64,000 nt of DNA from an uncultured Clostridia bacterium (GTDB lineage: Bacteria > Bacillota > Clostridia > TANB77 > CAG-508). The stretch covers positions 12,840 through 76,839 of the forward strand of contig CAKOWZ010000008.1 of assembly GCA_934129745.1 (NCBI GenBank), read 5' to 3'. Of this stretch, positions 8,980 through 18,112 are shown piece after piece. Each line of letters opens with the position of its first letter. Positions within the stretch are counted from its first letter, which is position 1. A model generated the notes under the pieces. That model did not search any database. It worked only from the letters and a program-made list of their open reading frames with translations, and was not told the origin of the DNA. Both the position numbers and the translations under genes were made by a program.

Positions 8980-11382
8980 ATGATGAAAAAATTACAAGAT
9001 AAAGGAGTATTTAAATTTATTGTATTTGCTGTTGTTTTATTAATACCAGTAATATACAGTTTCTTTTATTTAAAATCATACTGGAATCCATATGAACATT
9101 TAACAGACATGAAAGTCGGTATTGTTAATTTGGATAAAGGTGAAAATGGTCAAAATAGAGGAGAAGAATTTTTAAAAGAATTGCAAAATTCAGGAATTAT
9201 GAATTTTGTTGAAGTTGAAAGTACTGAAGATGCTAATAAAGGATTAGGTGAAGATGAATATTATGCAGTAATAACTGTTCCAGAAAATTTCACAACAACT
9301 TTAAATAGTGCATCAACAGATAATAAACAAATTTCAACAATTACATATTCACCAAACAAAAGAAAAAATTATTTATCATATCAAATATTAAATAGTGCTT
9401 TGAAAACAATTGAAATTAATTTACAATCAAAAGTAAGCAAAGAAGTTACAGGAACATTATCTGACAGTTTAAAAGATGTTCCAGAAGATTTACAGAAAAT
9501 ATCTGATGGAGCTGAACAAATTGATGATGGTGCAGAAAAATTATCAGAAGGTTTACAAAAATTAACAACAGGTACCAATACATTAGATAGTAAATATAGC
9601 GAATTTGATAAAGGTATTGAAAATGCTTCTAATGGAAGCACAAATTTAACAAATGGTATAGGTCAAGTAAATTCTGGAATTGATAGTTTATCAAATGGTG
9701 CAAACACATTAAATAATGCAATGGCACAAATTAACAATGGTGTTAATTCATTATCAAATAAAGGTAATTTAGGAATTGTTAAATTATTACAAGGTGTTAA
9801 TAATTTATATAAAGGTGAAGAAGCATTAAATTCAGGAATTTCAATGTATACAAGAGTTTCTAAAGCTTTAGCTCAAGGAACACAAAATTATATTAAAAAT
9901 GCAAACGAATTATCAGAAAAAATTAAATCATATGTTACAGATACAGATAATCTGGAAAATAAAGTTCAAAATCATATGACAAATACTGAAAATTTGGAAA
10001 ATGACATTATTAATTATGTAAATGATGTTAATAATTTAAATACACAAGAAAATGAATTATTAAATAAAATGATTCAATATTCACAATCAAATCCAAATGA
10101 TGAAAAAGCTAAAGAGTTAGCAAAACAAGCTAATGATATTTTAACAAATAAAACTAATAAAAATATTTCTGCTAGAGGACAAAATTTAGTAACTAATGCT
10201 AATGAATTAAAAGAAGATAGTAAAGTATTAATTTCAGATGCTCAAAAATTACAAACAAATAATGAAGATCTTGTAAACAAATCAAATACATTAAAATCAG
10301 ATAATACAAAATTAACACAAGGTGCTTTACAAATTTTAGCAAAAAGCGATGAATTAGCATTACAATCACAAAAAATATTTGGAGGTGTTTCTGAATTAAA
10401 AAATCAAACATCTAATTTAAGTGAATTAACTGAAGGTATTAAAACTTTAAAATCTGTTATTTCTCAAGTAAATACAGGAACAGAAAGTTTAACTTCAGGT
10501 GTTAATGAATTAAAAACTGGAACAAATAAAGTTCAAAATGGTTCAGTTGAATTATCAAAAGGATTAAATACATTAAAAACAAGTTCAAAAGATGTAAAAA
10601 ATGCTATTGAACAAATTAGTGATGGAACAAGTCAAGCATTAGAAGGAAGTACAACTTTGAAACAAGGTACTACAGAATTTAAAACACAAATAAATGAAGG
10701 TCTTGAAACTGCTAAAGAAGAAGTAAAAAAATTAGATGATTTAGATAATTATGTTCAAGATCCAGTACAATTTAAAGAAGAATCATATGGTAAAGTTGAT
10801 TCATATGGTGTTGCATTTGCACCATTATTCATTTCAATTGGATTATGGGTTGGTGCATTAATGTGTTATGTTGTTTTATATTATGATCAAAGACATAGAT
10901 TTGGAATATTAGACCATGATTCAAAGAAAAGTAAAATCATCCAAAACGCTTTATATCTAGTAATAGGAGCTGTTGAAGGTGTATTAACAGGATTAATTCT
11001 TAAATGGACTTTAGGATTTGATGTGGTAAATATGGGAACTTATGTATGTCAATGTATTTTAGCAGGACTTGTATTTATGACTGTAATTCAATTCTTGATT
11101 AGAAATTTTGGAGATATTGGTAAATTCTTAGCATTAATTATACTTGTTTTACAACTTGCAGCTTCAGGTGGAACATTCCCAGTTGAAACAATTGATAATG
11201 GATTCAAAGTATTTACAAATATGTTACCTATGACATATACAATAAGAGCATTTAGAGATGCCTTAGTTGCTACAGATCATAGTTTAATTGCTACAAATAC
11301 TTGGATTTTAATAGGTATTTTTGTTGTATTAAATATCATTAATTTAGGTGTTGAAGTATTTAAAGCTAAAAAAGAAAAATAA
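8980..11382 (+). CDS. YhgE/Pip-type ABC-2-like membrane protein
   Basis: An 800-residue protein with one N-terminal membrane helix (about 13-33), a conserved YhgE N-domain with KVGIVNLDKGENG and the YAVITVPENFT strand, a long extracytoplasmic region of coiled-coil repeats (many LxxGxxxL and LTxGTN units, about 160-590) and a cluster of five or six membrane helices from about residue 607. This is the layout of YhgE/Pip proteins, which include the phage infection protein of lactococci and EsaA of type VII secretion. The local role may be export or phage receptor activity. The TetR gene upstream and tandem repeats before the start suggest regulated expression. A GGAAG site precedes ATG 8980. Confidence 0.87.
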   Translation: MMKKLQDKGVFKFIVFAVVLLIPVIYSFFYLKSYWNPYEHLTDMKVGIVNLDKGENGQNRGEEFLKELQNSGIMNFVEVESTEDANKGLGEDEYYAVITVPENFTTTLNSASTDNKQISTITYSPNKRKNYLSYQILNSALKTIEINLQSKVSKEVTGTLSDSLKDVPEDLQKISDGAEQIDDGAEKLSEGLQKLTTGTNTLDSKYSEFDKGIENASNGSTNLTNGIGQVNSGIDSLSNGANTLNNAMAQINNGVNSLSNKGNLGIVKLLQGVNNLYKGEEALNSGISMYTRVSKALAQGTQNYIKNANELSEKIKSYVTDTDNLENKVQNHMTNTENLENDIINYVNDVNNLNTQENELLNKMIQYSQSNPNDEKAKELAKQANDILTNKTNKNISARGQNLVTNANELKEDSKVLISDAQKLQTNNEDLVNKSNTLKSDNTKLTQGALQILAKSDELALQSQKIFGGVSELKNQTSNLSELTEGIKTLKSVISQVNTGTESLTSGVNELKTGTNKVQNGSVELSKGLNTLKTSSKDVKNAIEQISDGTSQALEGSTTLKQGTTEFKTQINEGLETAKEEVKKLDDLDNYVQDPVQFKEESYGKVDSYGVAFAPLFISIGLWVGALMCYVVLYYDQRHRFGILDHDSKKSKIIQNALYLVIGAVEGVLTGLILKWTLGFDVVNMGTYVCQCILAGLVFMTVIQFLIRNFGDIGKFLALIILVLQLAASGGTFPVETIDNGFKVFTNMLPMTYTIRAFRDALVATDHSLIATNTWILIGIFVVLNIINLGVEVFKAKKEK

Positions 11383-11387
11383 TTTGA

Positions 11388-11448
11388 AAAATTGGGGACG
11401 CGTCCAGATTACTCATATGAGCAATTAGGACGCGTCCCCAATTGCACA
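11388..11448. repeat. GGGACGCGTCCC palindromic element, copy 3 (double form)
   Basis: Two units, ATTGGGGACGCGTCC and GCAATTAGGACGCGTCCCC, joined by an imperfect inverted repeat around CTCATATGAG. The outer end, AATTGCACAC, supplies the -35 box of the next gene. Confidence 0.9.
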
Positions 11449-11470
11449 CTTAAAAACAATGTGGTATAAT
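11442..11470 (+). promoter_or_regulatory. Promoter of the FAD dehydrogenase gene, partly built from the repeat
   Basis: TTGCAC (11442-11447) at the end of the palindromic element, a 17-base spacer and TATAAT (11465-11470) with an extended TG two bases before it. Confidence 0.75.
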
Positions 11471-11497
11471 ATGCAAAAAAGGTTTGGAGAATTTAAA

Positions 11498-13189
11498 ATG
11501 ATAAGGTTATCAAATATTAAAATAAGAAAAGATATTTCAGATGAAGAGTTATTTGAGCATATATATAAAAAATTTAAAATTAATAAAAATACAGTAACTA
11601 AAAAACAAATAGTAAAAAAGTCAATTGATGCAAGGAATAAAGATGATATTTTTTATAATTATTCTGTTGAAATTGAGTGTAAGAATGAGGATAAGATAAA
11701 GGGTGGAGTTAAAGTAAAAGATGATGTTATGCCTAAAGTAATTAAAAATAGAAATGCTGATGGTTTAAGACCTGTTATTATTGGGGCAGGTCCTGCTGGC
11801 TTATTTGCTGGGCTTACTTTAGCTCAAAACGGGTATAGTCCTATTATTATTGAACAGGGGAAAACTGTTAGGGAGAGAAAAAAAGATGTTGATGAATTTT
11901 TGAAAACTGGTAAATTAAATGTTTTATCAAATGTTCAATTTGGTGAAGGTGGTGCAGGGACTTTTTCTGATGGAAAATTGACTAGTGGTATTCATAATCC
12001 TTTATGTAAAATCGTGTTAAAGGAATTTCATAGATTTGGGGCTCCTGAACAGATTTTATATGTTAATAAACCACATATAGGTACTGATAATTTGATTAAT
12101 ATTATTGAAAATATGAGAAATGAAATTATCAGTCTTGGCGGAGAATTTATTTTTAGTGAAAAAGTTGTTGATTTTGAGTTCGTTGAAGATAATTCATCTT
12201 ACATTTTGAAAAATAATAATGAAAATGTAGAAAACACTGAAATTCAAGAAGAGAATGATTTTCAAGAAAATTATAAAGATAAAGGCAAAAATAATATAAA
12301 AATTAAAGATAAATCAAATAGCAAAAAAATAAAATCAGTAATTTGTCAAAGTGGAAGAAAAATTGAAACAGATGCAGTTATATTAGCGATTGGTCATAGT
12401 GCAAGAGATATTTTTGAAAAATTATATAAAAAAGGAATTGATATGCAAAAAAAGAATTTTTCAGTTGGTGTAAGAATTGAGCATAAACAAGAAATGATAA
12501 ATAAATCTCAATATGGAACAAAAACTGACTTAAAATTACCTCCTGCAGAATATAAATTAGCTTATCATGGAAAAAATAGATCTTGTTATACATTTTGCAT
12601 GTGTCCAGGGGGGGTTGTAATGGCTTCATCAAGTGAGGAAAATACTATTGTTTCAAATGGTATGAGTACATTTGCACGTGATGGGGAAAATGCTAATAGT
12701 GCTGTTTTAGTGAATGTAACTCCAGATGATTTTAAGGGAGAGTCACCTTTAGAGGGAATTTATTTTCAAAAAGCTTTGGAAGAAAAGGCTTTTGTACTTG
12801 GTGGATCAAATTATTTTGCACCAATTCAGAGATTTGAAGATTTTAAAAATAATAGAAAATCGACATTTATAGGTGATGTTAAACCTACATATAAACCAGG
12901 TGTTAGTTTATCAAATTTGAATGAAATTTTGCCAGATTTTGTTTCAAAAACATTGGTTGAAGGGATTGAGTATTTTGATAAATTAATAAATGGTTTTGGT
13001 AATCCAGATTCAATTTTAACTGGTGTTGAAACTAGAAGTTCTTCTCCTGTTCAGATTTGCAGAGATGAGAATAAAGAGTCTAATGTTAAAGGTGTGTTTC
13101 CTTGTGGAGAGGGTGCTGGTTATGCTGGTGGGATTATGTCTGCTGCTGTTGATGGGATTAAGTGTGCATATGCTGTTATGGAAAAATAA
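11498..13189 (+). CDS. FAD-dependent dehydrogenase (COG2509-like)
   Basis: Start ATG 11498, with GGAG about 10 bases upstream. The 563-residue protein has an N-terminal alpha/beta domain, then the dinucleotide-binding motif GAGPAGLFAGLTLAQNG (near residue 90), a GEGGAGTFSDGKL FAD-contact motif and the C-terminal GEGAGYAGGIMSAAVDGIK motif. These define the family of uncharacterised FAD/NAD(P) dehydrogenases found widely in Clostridia. A charged, lysine-rich insertion lies around residues 235-275. The substrate is unknown. A strong terminator follows at 13201. Confidence 0.87.
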   Translation: MIRLSNIKIRKDISDEELFEHIYKKFKINKNTVTKKQIVKKSIDARNKDDIFYNYSVEIECKNEDKIKGGVKVKDDVMPKVIKNRNADGLRPVIIGAGPAGLFAGLTLAQNGYSPIIIEQGKTVRERKKDVDEFLKTGKLNVLSNVQFGEGGAGTFSDGKLTSGIHNPLCKIVLKEFHRFGAPEQILYVNKPHIGTDNLINIIENMRNEIISLGGEFIFSEKVVDFEFVEDNSSYILKNNNENVENTEIQEENDFQENYKDKGKNNIKIKDKSNSKKIKSVICQSGRKIETDAVILAIGHSARDIFEKLYKKGIDMQKKNFSVGVRIEHKQEMINKSQYGTKTDLKLPPAEYKLAYHGKNRSCYTFCMCPGGVVMASSSEENTIVSNGMSTFARDGENANSAVLVNVTPDDFKGESPLEGIYFQKALEEKAFVLGGSNYFAPIQRFEDFKNNRKSTFIGDVKPTYKPGVSLSNLNEILPDFVSKTLVEGIEYFDKLINGFGNPDSILTGVETRSSSPVQICRDENKESNVKGVFPCGEGAGYAGGIMSAAVDGIKCAYAVMEK

Positions 13190-13200
13190 ATGCTTTTATA

Positions 13201-13248
13201 AAAAATAGTATCAATATTTTTCTGAAAAATATTGATACTATTTTTTTA
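13201..13248 (+). terminator. Strong Rho-independent terminator
   Basis: A long stem (AATAGTATCAATATTTTT against its complement) with a CTG-type loop and a seven-T run. Confidence 0.9.
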
Positions 13249-13297
13249 CTAGAAATTTTCTAAATCTTCACAAAAAATTAAGTATGTTTTACTGCTT

Positions 13298-13552
13298 TTA
13301 AAATATCTTCAAATTCTTATACCCCATATATTCTATGAATTTTTCATGCCACAGCTCACTCATTATTTTTTCATTTCCACAACTAAAATTATTGATAAAT
13401 TGTATAAAATCGCAACAATAATCAAATCCATCTGTTACATAATCACCACAAAATATAAAATCATCAACATTATATTTTTGTATATCATCTAATACTAATT
13501 TTAATAACAAATAATTACTATGTATATCATTTAATATTGCAATTTTTTTCAT
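13298..13552 (-). pseudogene. Truncated calcineurin-like metallophosphoesterase
   Basis: The start is ATG at 13552-13550, preceded by GGAGGAAAATTT. The 84-residue frame begins KKIAILNDIHSNYLLLK and contains CGDYVTDG, the metal-binding D-x-H and GD motifs of a metallophosphoesterase. Family members normally exceed 200 residues and need GNHE/GNRE and two later His motifs; here the frame jumps to a short unrelated tail and stops. It looks like a remnant after an internal deletion. Confidence 0.7.
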
Positions 13553-13653
13553 AAATTTTCCTCCACTTCCAAACAAATATATAAATATAAAATTTTGTGG
13601 TATTTTATAGAATTTTATTCATTAAGAATTCTCAAATTTAAATAATTTACTTT

Positions 13654-13729
13654 TGGTGCTACCATGCAGAATCGAACTGCAGACCTACTGGTTACGAATC
13701 AGTTGCTCTACCAACTGAGCTATAGTAGC
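13654..13729 (-). tRNA. tRNA-Thr, anticodon CGU
   Basis: On the minus strand a full 76-base cloverleaf reads GCTACTA, D arm with GCTC and GAGC, anticodon loop TTCGTAA, T arm TGCAG-TTCGATT-CTGCA, and TGGTAGCA then an encoded CCA. The anticodon is CGT, for ACG threonine codons. The lowest pair next to the anticodon loop is an A-C mismatch (31-39). Confidence 0.95.
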
Positions 13730-13913
13730 ATTTCGATATTAATTATATTTTTACATATAAAAAATGTCAATACTTTTACAAAACAATACAAAAAATATAA
13801 TAAAATTTTGTCACAAATTTACAATAATATGCAATAAAAAATACCACACAGTGTGGTATTTTAATTTTCAGAAAATACAAATAAAAAATAAAGTTTCAAA
13901 TATGCCAAATATT

Positions 13914-14742
13914 TTATTCAACAGAACAAATTTTGGCATAAACATTTACATCATCACACCATGTATAAAGTTTTATTTGTTTTCCAGTATTATTTTTAAG
14001 TTTTAAATCAAGAGTATTATAGGAAACAGTTGCATCTTTACCATCTTGAATATAATCAACACTTCTTCCGATTATGTTCATGTCTTTCAACTATTTCAAT
14101 TCCAGGAACTGCTAATGCAGAATTATAGAGAGTTGTACTTACTTGGCAATTACCGCCTCCAAAAGCATAACGAATTTTTTTATTAACATATATTTCAGCT
14201 TTTTTATAACCTTCTTCAGGTGTACAAGAACCAACTATTTGATTAAATGAAAAGGTTTCACCATTTTGCAAAATTTTTCCATTTATTTTAGCACATGTTA
14301 ATTTTATATTCACTAAACGATTTGGTCCACCAGATTTTAAAGGTGTAGAAAAATTAGAAAGTTCTGTTTCAACAGGTGGTTTTGCTTCATTGTTTTCATT
14401 ATTAAAATTGTTATTTCCATTATCAGAGTTGATATTTTCTGTTTTAGAGTTATTATCTTGAGAATTATTACTATTAATATTATTGTTAGTATTATCATCA
14501 GAACTATTATCTTGTGTTGATTGATTATTTAAATTATCAGATGAATTATTTGACATATTATCATCAGATTTATTATTTTCATTATTATCAGTAGTGCTTA
14601 ATCTAGCAAATTCAACATTATTTCCTGATTTAGAATCTTTATTATTATTACATCCAGTCAATAAAAACAAAGTAATTATAGTAATCAAAAATATTGTCAC
14701 CAAACTTATCATTTTTTTAATAGCATATTTAAAAAAAATCAT
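13914..14742 (-). CDS. VanW-domain lipoprotein, needs a +1 shift at CGG 14070
   Basis: GGAGG lies before ATG 14742. The product has a signal peptide with lipobox LLTGC, a long Asn/Ser/Asp-rich linker (about residues 45-125) and a VanW domain (LKSGGPNRLVNIKL, GETFSFNQIVG, FGGGNCQVSTTLYNSAL, ERHEHN). In the zero frame CGG at 14070-14068 follows codon 224 and the frame stops three codons later. Skipping that C yields HEHN-GRSVDYIQDGKDATVSY and the expected C-terminal strands, ending at 13914-13916, 275 residues in all. VanW proteins are surface proteins with a possible cell wall role. Apart from the extra base there is no lesion. Confidence 0.82.
14067..14070 (-). other. Candidate +1 recoding site, AAT-C-GGA in the VanW gene
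   Basis: Minus-strand codons read CAT AAT CGG AAG AAG TGT TGA in zero frame. Dropping the C gives AAT GGA AGA AGT GTT GAT, which continues the VanW domain. Confidence 0.6.
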
Positions 14743-14889
14743 AAAATCTTACCTCCAATCTTTTATAAAAATTTAAATTATTGCTTATAAAATATTTTTA
14801 CCTAAATAAAAAAACATATACTATTGTTAAATAAAAAAAAATGAATTATAATATGGTCAATGAAAAAATTTGAAAGGAAGGAAACAAAA

Positions 14890-15276
14890 ATGAAAAAAAT
14901 GGAAAAAATTGTAAATAAATTTATATGGGAAGACAGAAAAAGACCAATATTTGGATTACCACTATCATTTACAAAATATAAATTAACAGAAGAAAAATTA
15001 TTAATAGAAACAGGTTTTTTAACAATCAATCAAGAAGAAATCAGATTATACAGAATAATGGATATAAGCTTAAAACGTAGATTAATTCAAAGAATTTTTG
15101 GAGTAGGAACAATTCATTGTTGTTCAGCTGATAAAACAGCTCCAGAGTTTGAAATCAAAGATGTAAAAAATGCTGAAGATGTAAAGGAATTACTTTCAAA
15201 AAAGGTTGAAGAAGAAAGAGAAAGAAAAAGAATTTCTGGCAGAGAGTATATGATGACAGAAGAAGACGATAATTAG
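14890..15276 (+). CDS. Bacterial PH-domain protein
   Basis: Start ATG 14890 after AGGAAGG. The 128-residue protein has the pattern of bacterial PH domains (KYKLTEEKLLIETGFLT, RLYRIMDISLKRRLIQRIFG, GTIHCCSADKTAPEFEIKDV), with an acidic, charged tail. Such proteins resemble YdbT/YdbS PH domains but lack membrane helices here. It may bind a membrane or protein partner; function is not known. A palindromic repeat starts directly after the stop. Confidence 0.75.
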   Translation: MKKMEKIVNKFIWEDRKRPIFGLPLSFTKYKLTEEKLLIETGFLTINQEEIRLYRIMDISLKRRLIQRIFGVGTIHCCSADKTAPEFEIKDVKNAEDVKELLSKKVEEERERKRISGREYMMTEEDDN

Positions 15277-15308
15277 TGAGCAATTGGGACGCGTCCCCAA
15301 TTGCTTAC
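15276..15308. repeat. GGGACGCGTCCC palindromic element, copy 4
   Basis: GTGAGCAATTGGGACGCGTC then CCCAATTGCTTAC, a near-complete palindrome between two convergent genes. The sortase stop codon (15305-15307 on the minus strand) lies inside it. Confidence 0.9.
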
Positions 15309-16120
15309 TTTATTTGTTTGGCATGTAATACAACTCTAGATTTACCAGTTGAATCACAAGTTGATAATGTTAAAATTTTATCAGTAGAATTTAAGTTAAC
15401 ACCAAAATCATGAATACTTCTAGATTTCATTTCATTTAAAAAATTTAAATATGATTCATCATTATTAAAATAAGTAGTTAAATAATATGATTCTGCTTTT
15501 ATTGTATATACTGAAAAAACTTCATAAACATGAGTCTCATCAGGAGTTGTAAAAGTTATATATTTATTATTTGAATTATTATACCAATTAGGTTTTTGAG
15601 TATTTTTTAAAGTGGCAAACATACTTGTATCCATACGATTATGACCATAAATTATAATGTTTTTATCTGTTCCATCAAATAAATTCCTATAATCTGCAAA
15701 AATCCATCCAGCAGTATTTTTAGATTTGTCAAAAGTGTGATTTAAATAAAAATTATTATTATCTGCTTGTACAACAGGATAATTAATTGAAGTATTTGGA
15801 ACATTTATCCATCCTACTGTTGAATTATTTGTTTTTAACAAATTTTCAAAATTTAGTTCATATGATTGAATTTCTATTACTTTACCTTCAGCAGAATCAG
15901 TTTCAGTAGCATTTTCCTCAGAAATAGGAATTTGAATTGTAGTTTCACCAACAATATTTGTATCCCTTAAATTTGATAATAAGTTTTTATTTTTTTGATT
16001 TTCATTAAACCACGAAAATATGTAAATTAAACAACATATTATTATAATTAATAAAAAAAGTCTTGCGATTTTTAGAACCACATTAATTTTTTTTGAATCT
16101 TTTGAATGTGTTTTCTTCAT
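15305..16120 (-). CDS. srtB: Class B sortase
   Basis: The start is ATG 16120 with GGAGG upstream (the longer frame begins inside that site). The 271-residue protein has an N-terminal membrane anchor (about residues 17-38), then the sortase fold with catalytic His in IIIYGHNRMD, Cys in TLSTCDST and Arg in SRVVLHAK. Spacing and the NNFYLNHTFD segment fit class B, as in the single sortase of Clostridioides difficile, which links (S/P)PxTG proteins to peptidoglycan. A fragment with VPKTG followed by a membrane helix at 38.7 kb is a plausible relic substrate. Confidence 0.9.
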   Translation of the reverse strand: MKKTHSKDSKKINVVLKIARLFLLIIIICCLIYIFSWFNENQKNKNLLSNLRDTNIVGETTIQIPISEENATETDSAEGKVIEIQSYELNFENLLKTNNSTVGWINVPNTSINYPVVQADNNNFYLNHTFDKSKNTAGWIFADYRNLFDGTDKNIIIYGHNRMDTSMFATLKNTQKPNWYNNSNNKYITFTTPDETHVYEVFSVYTIKAESYYLTTYFNNDESYLNFLNEMKSRSIHDFGVNLNSTDKILTLSTCDSTGKSRVVLHAKQIK

Positions 16121-16255
16121 ATTAAAATTTACCTCCATTTGGTTTATATTAATGTAATTATATCAAATGAGATTTTAAAAGTCTATTAGTATAAAAAGTT
16201 TTTTGTTTTACTCTGGTAGTCTTACTTTGGTTTAGCAAAAAACTTTTCAAACTAC

Positions 16256-16284
16256 TTGACAGTTAACAATAATACATATAAAAT
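16256..16284 (+). promoter_or_regulatory. Promoter upstream of rny
   Basis: TTGACA (16256-16261), 17-base spacer, TAAAAT (16279-16284). Confidence 0.7.
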
Positions 16285-16371
16285 AAGAGTGTGAGCAGAA
16301 ATATATAATGATTAAATTGATAATATATTTAAACTGAACATTGAAAAATTAATAGAAAGAGGTGTTAGATT

Positions 16372-17928
16372 ATGGCTATAGTCGTAAGTATAATCGTCTC
16401 TGTTCTTATCTCAGCAGTAATTTTTACATTCTTAGGATTTTTTATAAGAAAAAAAATTGCTGAATCTAAATTAGAAAGTGCAGAAAATGAAGCAAAAAGA
16501 ATTGTTGAAAATGCAATTAAAGATGCTGAAAACAGAAAAAAAGAAGAAATATTTAAAGCAAAAGAAGAAATAATGAGTGCAAGACAAGAATTAGATCAAG
16601 AGATTAAAGAAAGAAGAGGCGAAGTTCAACAACAAGAAAGACGTTTAGTACAAAAAGAAGAAAATTTAGAAAATAGAATAATACAATTAGAAAAGAAAGA
16701 ACAAGATTTAGTAAGAAGAGACAAAGAATTAGACAAAAAAACAGATGAGTTAAATAATGAATTAAACAATGTAATTAATGCTCAAAAAGAGGAATTACAA
16801 CGTATTTCAAGAATGTCTGTTGATGAAGCTAAAAAATTCTTATTATCAGAAGTTGAAAAAGATTTGATTAAAGAAAAAGCAAATCTAATTAGAAATTTTG
16901 AAGAAGAAACAAAGGAAAAGGCTGAAAAAAGTGCTAAAGAAATTATTAGTTATGCAGTCCAAAAATGTGCTGCTGACCACACTTCAGAAGCAACTGTATC
17001 AATTGTTTCATTACCAAATGATGATATGAAAGGTAGAATTATTGGTAGAGAAGGACGTAATATTAAAACTTTAGAAACTTTAACAGGAATAGATTTAATA
17101 ATTGATGATACACCTGAAGCTGTTATAATTTCAGGATTTGATCCTTTAAGAAGAGAAGTTGCAAAACTTGCTTTAGAGAAGTTGATTGAAGATGGTAGAA
17201 TTCACCCTGCCAAAATCGAGGAAATGGTTGAAAAAGCAAAAGAAGAAATAGCTGGAATTATAAAAGAAGAAGGAGAAAGAGCTGTTTTAGAATCTGGTGT
17301 AATAGGGCTACATCCAGATTTAGTAAAACTACTTGGTAAATTACGTTATAGAACAAGCTATGGACAAAACGTTTTAAATCACAGTATAGAAGTATCTAAT
17401 CTAGCAAGAATAATGGCAGAAGAAATGGGACTAGACCCTAAACTTGCAAGACGTGCAGGACTTTTACATGATATTGGTAAAGCACTTGACCATGATATGG
17501 AAGGAACTCACGTTCAAATTGGTGTTGATATATTAAAAAAATATAAAGAAAATCCAATTGTAATTAATGCTGTTGAAGCACATCATGGAGATGTTGAACC
17601 ACAAACATTAGAAGCTGTGCTAATACAAGCTGCAGATGCAATTTCAGCATCAAGACCAGGTGCAAGAAGAGAAACTTTAGAAACATATATCAAACGTCTA
17701 CAAAACTTAGAAGAAATAGCTGATTCTTTTGATGGTGTAGATAAATCATTTGCAATACAAGCTGGTAGAGAAATTAGAGTTATTGTTAAACCAGATAAAG
17801 TAACAGATGATGAAATGATTTTAATGTCTAGAGAAATTGCAAAGAAAATTGAAAATGAAATGGAATATCCTGGACAAATTAAAGTTAATATGATTAGGGA
17901 ATTTAGAGCTGTTGAATATGCTAAATAG
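16372..17928 (+). CDS. rny: Ribonuclease Y
   Basis: RNase Y is the membrane-bound endonuclease that starts mRNA decay in Firmicutes. The 518-residue protein has an N-terminal membrane helix (1-24), a long Glu/Lys/Arg coiled coil (about 30-190), a KH domain (DMKGRIIGREGRNIKTLE) and an HD domain with the metal-binding LLHDIGKALDHD. Length and domain order are canonical. Ribosome binding site AGAGGTG precedes ATG 16372. It is followed by ymdB and spoVS, a conserved order. Confidence 0.97.
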   Translation: MAIVVSIIVSVLISAVIFTFLGFFIRKKIAESKLESAENEAKRIVENAIKDAENRKKEEIFKAKEEIMSARQELDQEIKERRGEVQQQERRLVQKEENLENRIIQLEKKEQDLVRRDKELDKKTDELNNELNNVINAQKEELQRISRMSVDEAKKFLLSEVEKDLIKEKANLIRNFEEETKEKAEKSAKEIISYAVQKCAADHTSEATVSIVSLPNDDMKGRIIGREGRNIKTLETLTGIDLIIDDTPEAVIISGFDPLRREVAKLALEKLIEDGRIHPAKIEEMVEKAKEEIAGIIKEEGERAVLESGVIGLHPDLVKLLGKLRYRTSYGQNVLNHSIEVSNLARIMAEEMGLDPKLARRAGLLHDIGKALDHDMEGTHVQIGVDILKKYKENPIVINAVEAHHGDVEPQTLEAVLIQAADAISASRPGARRETLETYIKRLQNLEEIADSFDGVDKSFAIQAGREIRVIVKPDKVTDDEMILMSREIAKKIENEMEYPGQIKVNMIREFRAVEYAK

Positions 17929-17935
17929 TTTTTTA

Positions 17936-17974
17936 AGCACAAGTTTGAAGTAAAATTCGGACTTGTGTTTTTTG
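17936..17974 (+). terminator. Terminator after rny
   Basis: CACAAGT (17938-17944) pairs with ACTTGTG (17961-17967), followed by TTTTTT. Confidence 0.8.
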
Positions 17975-18112
17975 TATTTTTAGTATATTATATATATAAA
18001 ATTAATGTAAAAATAAAATTTATAATATAAAATATTGAAGAGAAAAAATTAGTTTGAAAAATTTTTTCAATACTATAAATATTTTTGCAAAAAGAAAGGA
18101 ATTGAATTTATT

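Noticed and set aside
13298..13552. Metallophosphoesterase fragment as another CGG frameshift
   Set aside because: No CGG is present, and no other frame continues the domain; a deletion is the better explanation.
13764..14006. Plus-strand frame of 80 codons
   Set aside because: It lies antisense to the end of the VanW gene, and no start signal precedes it.
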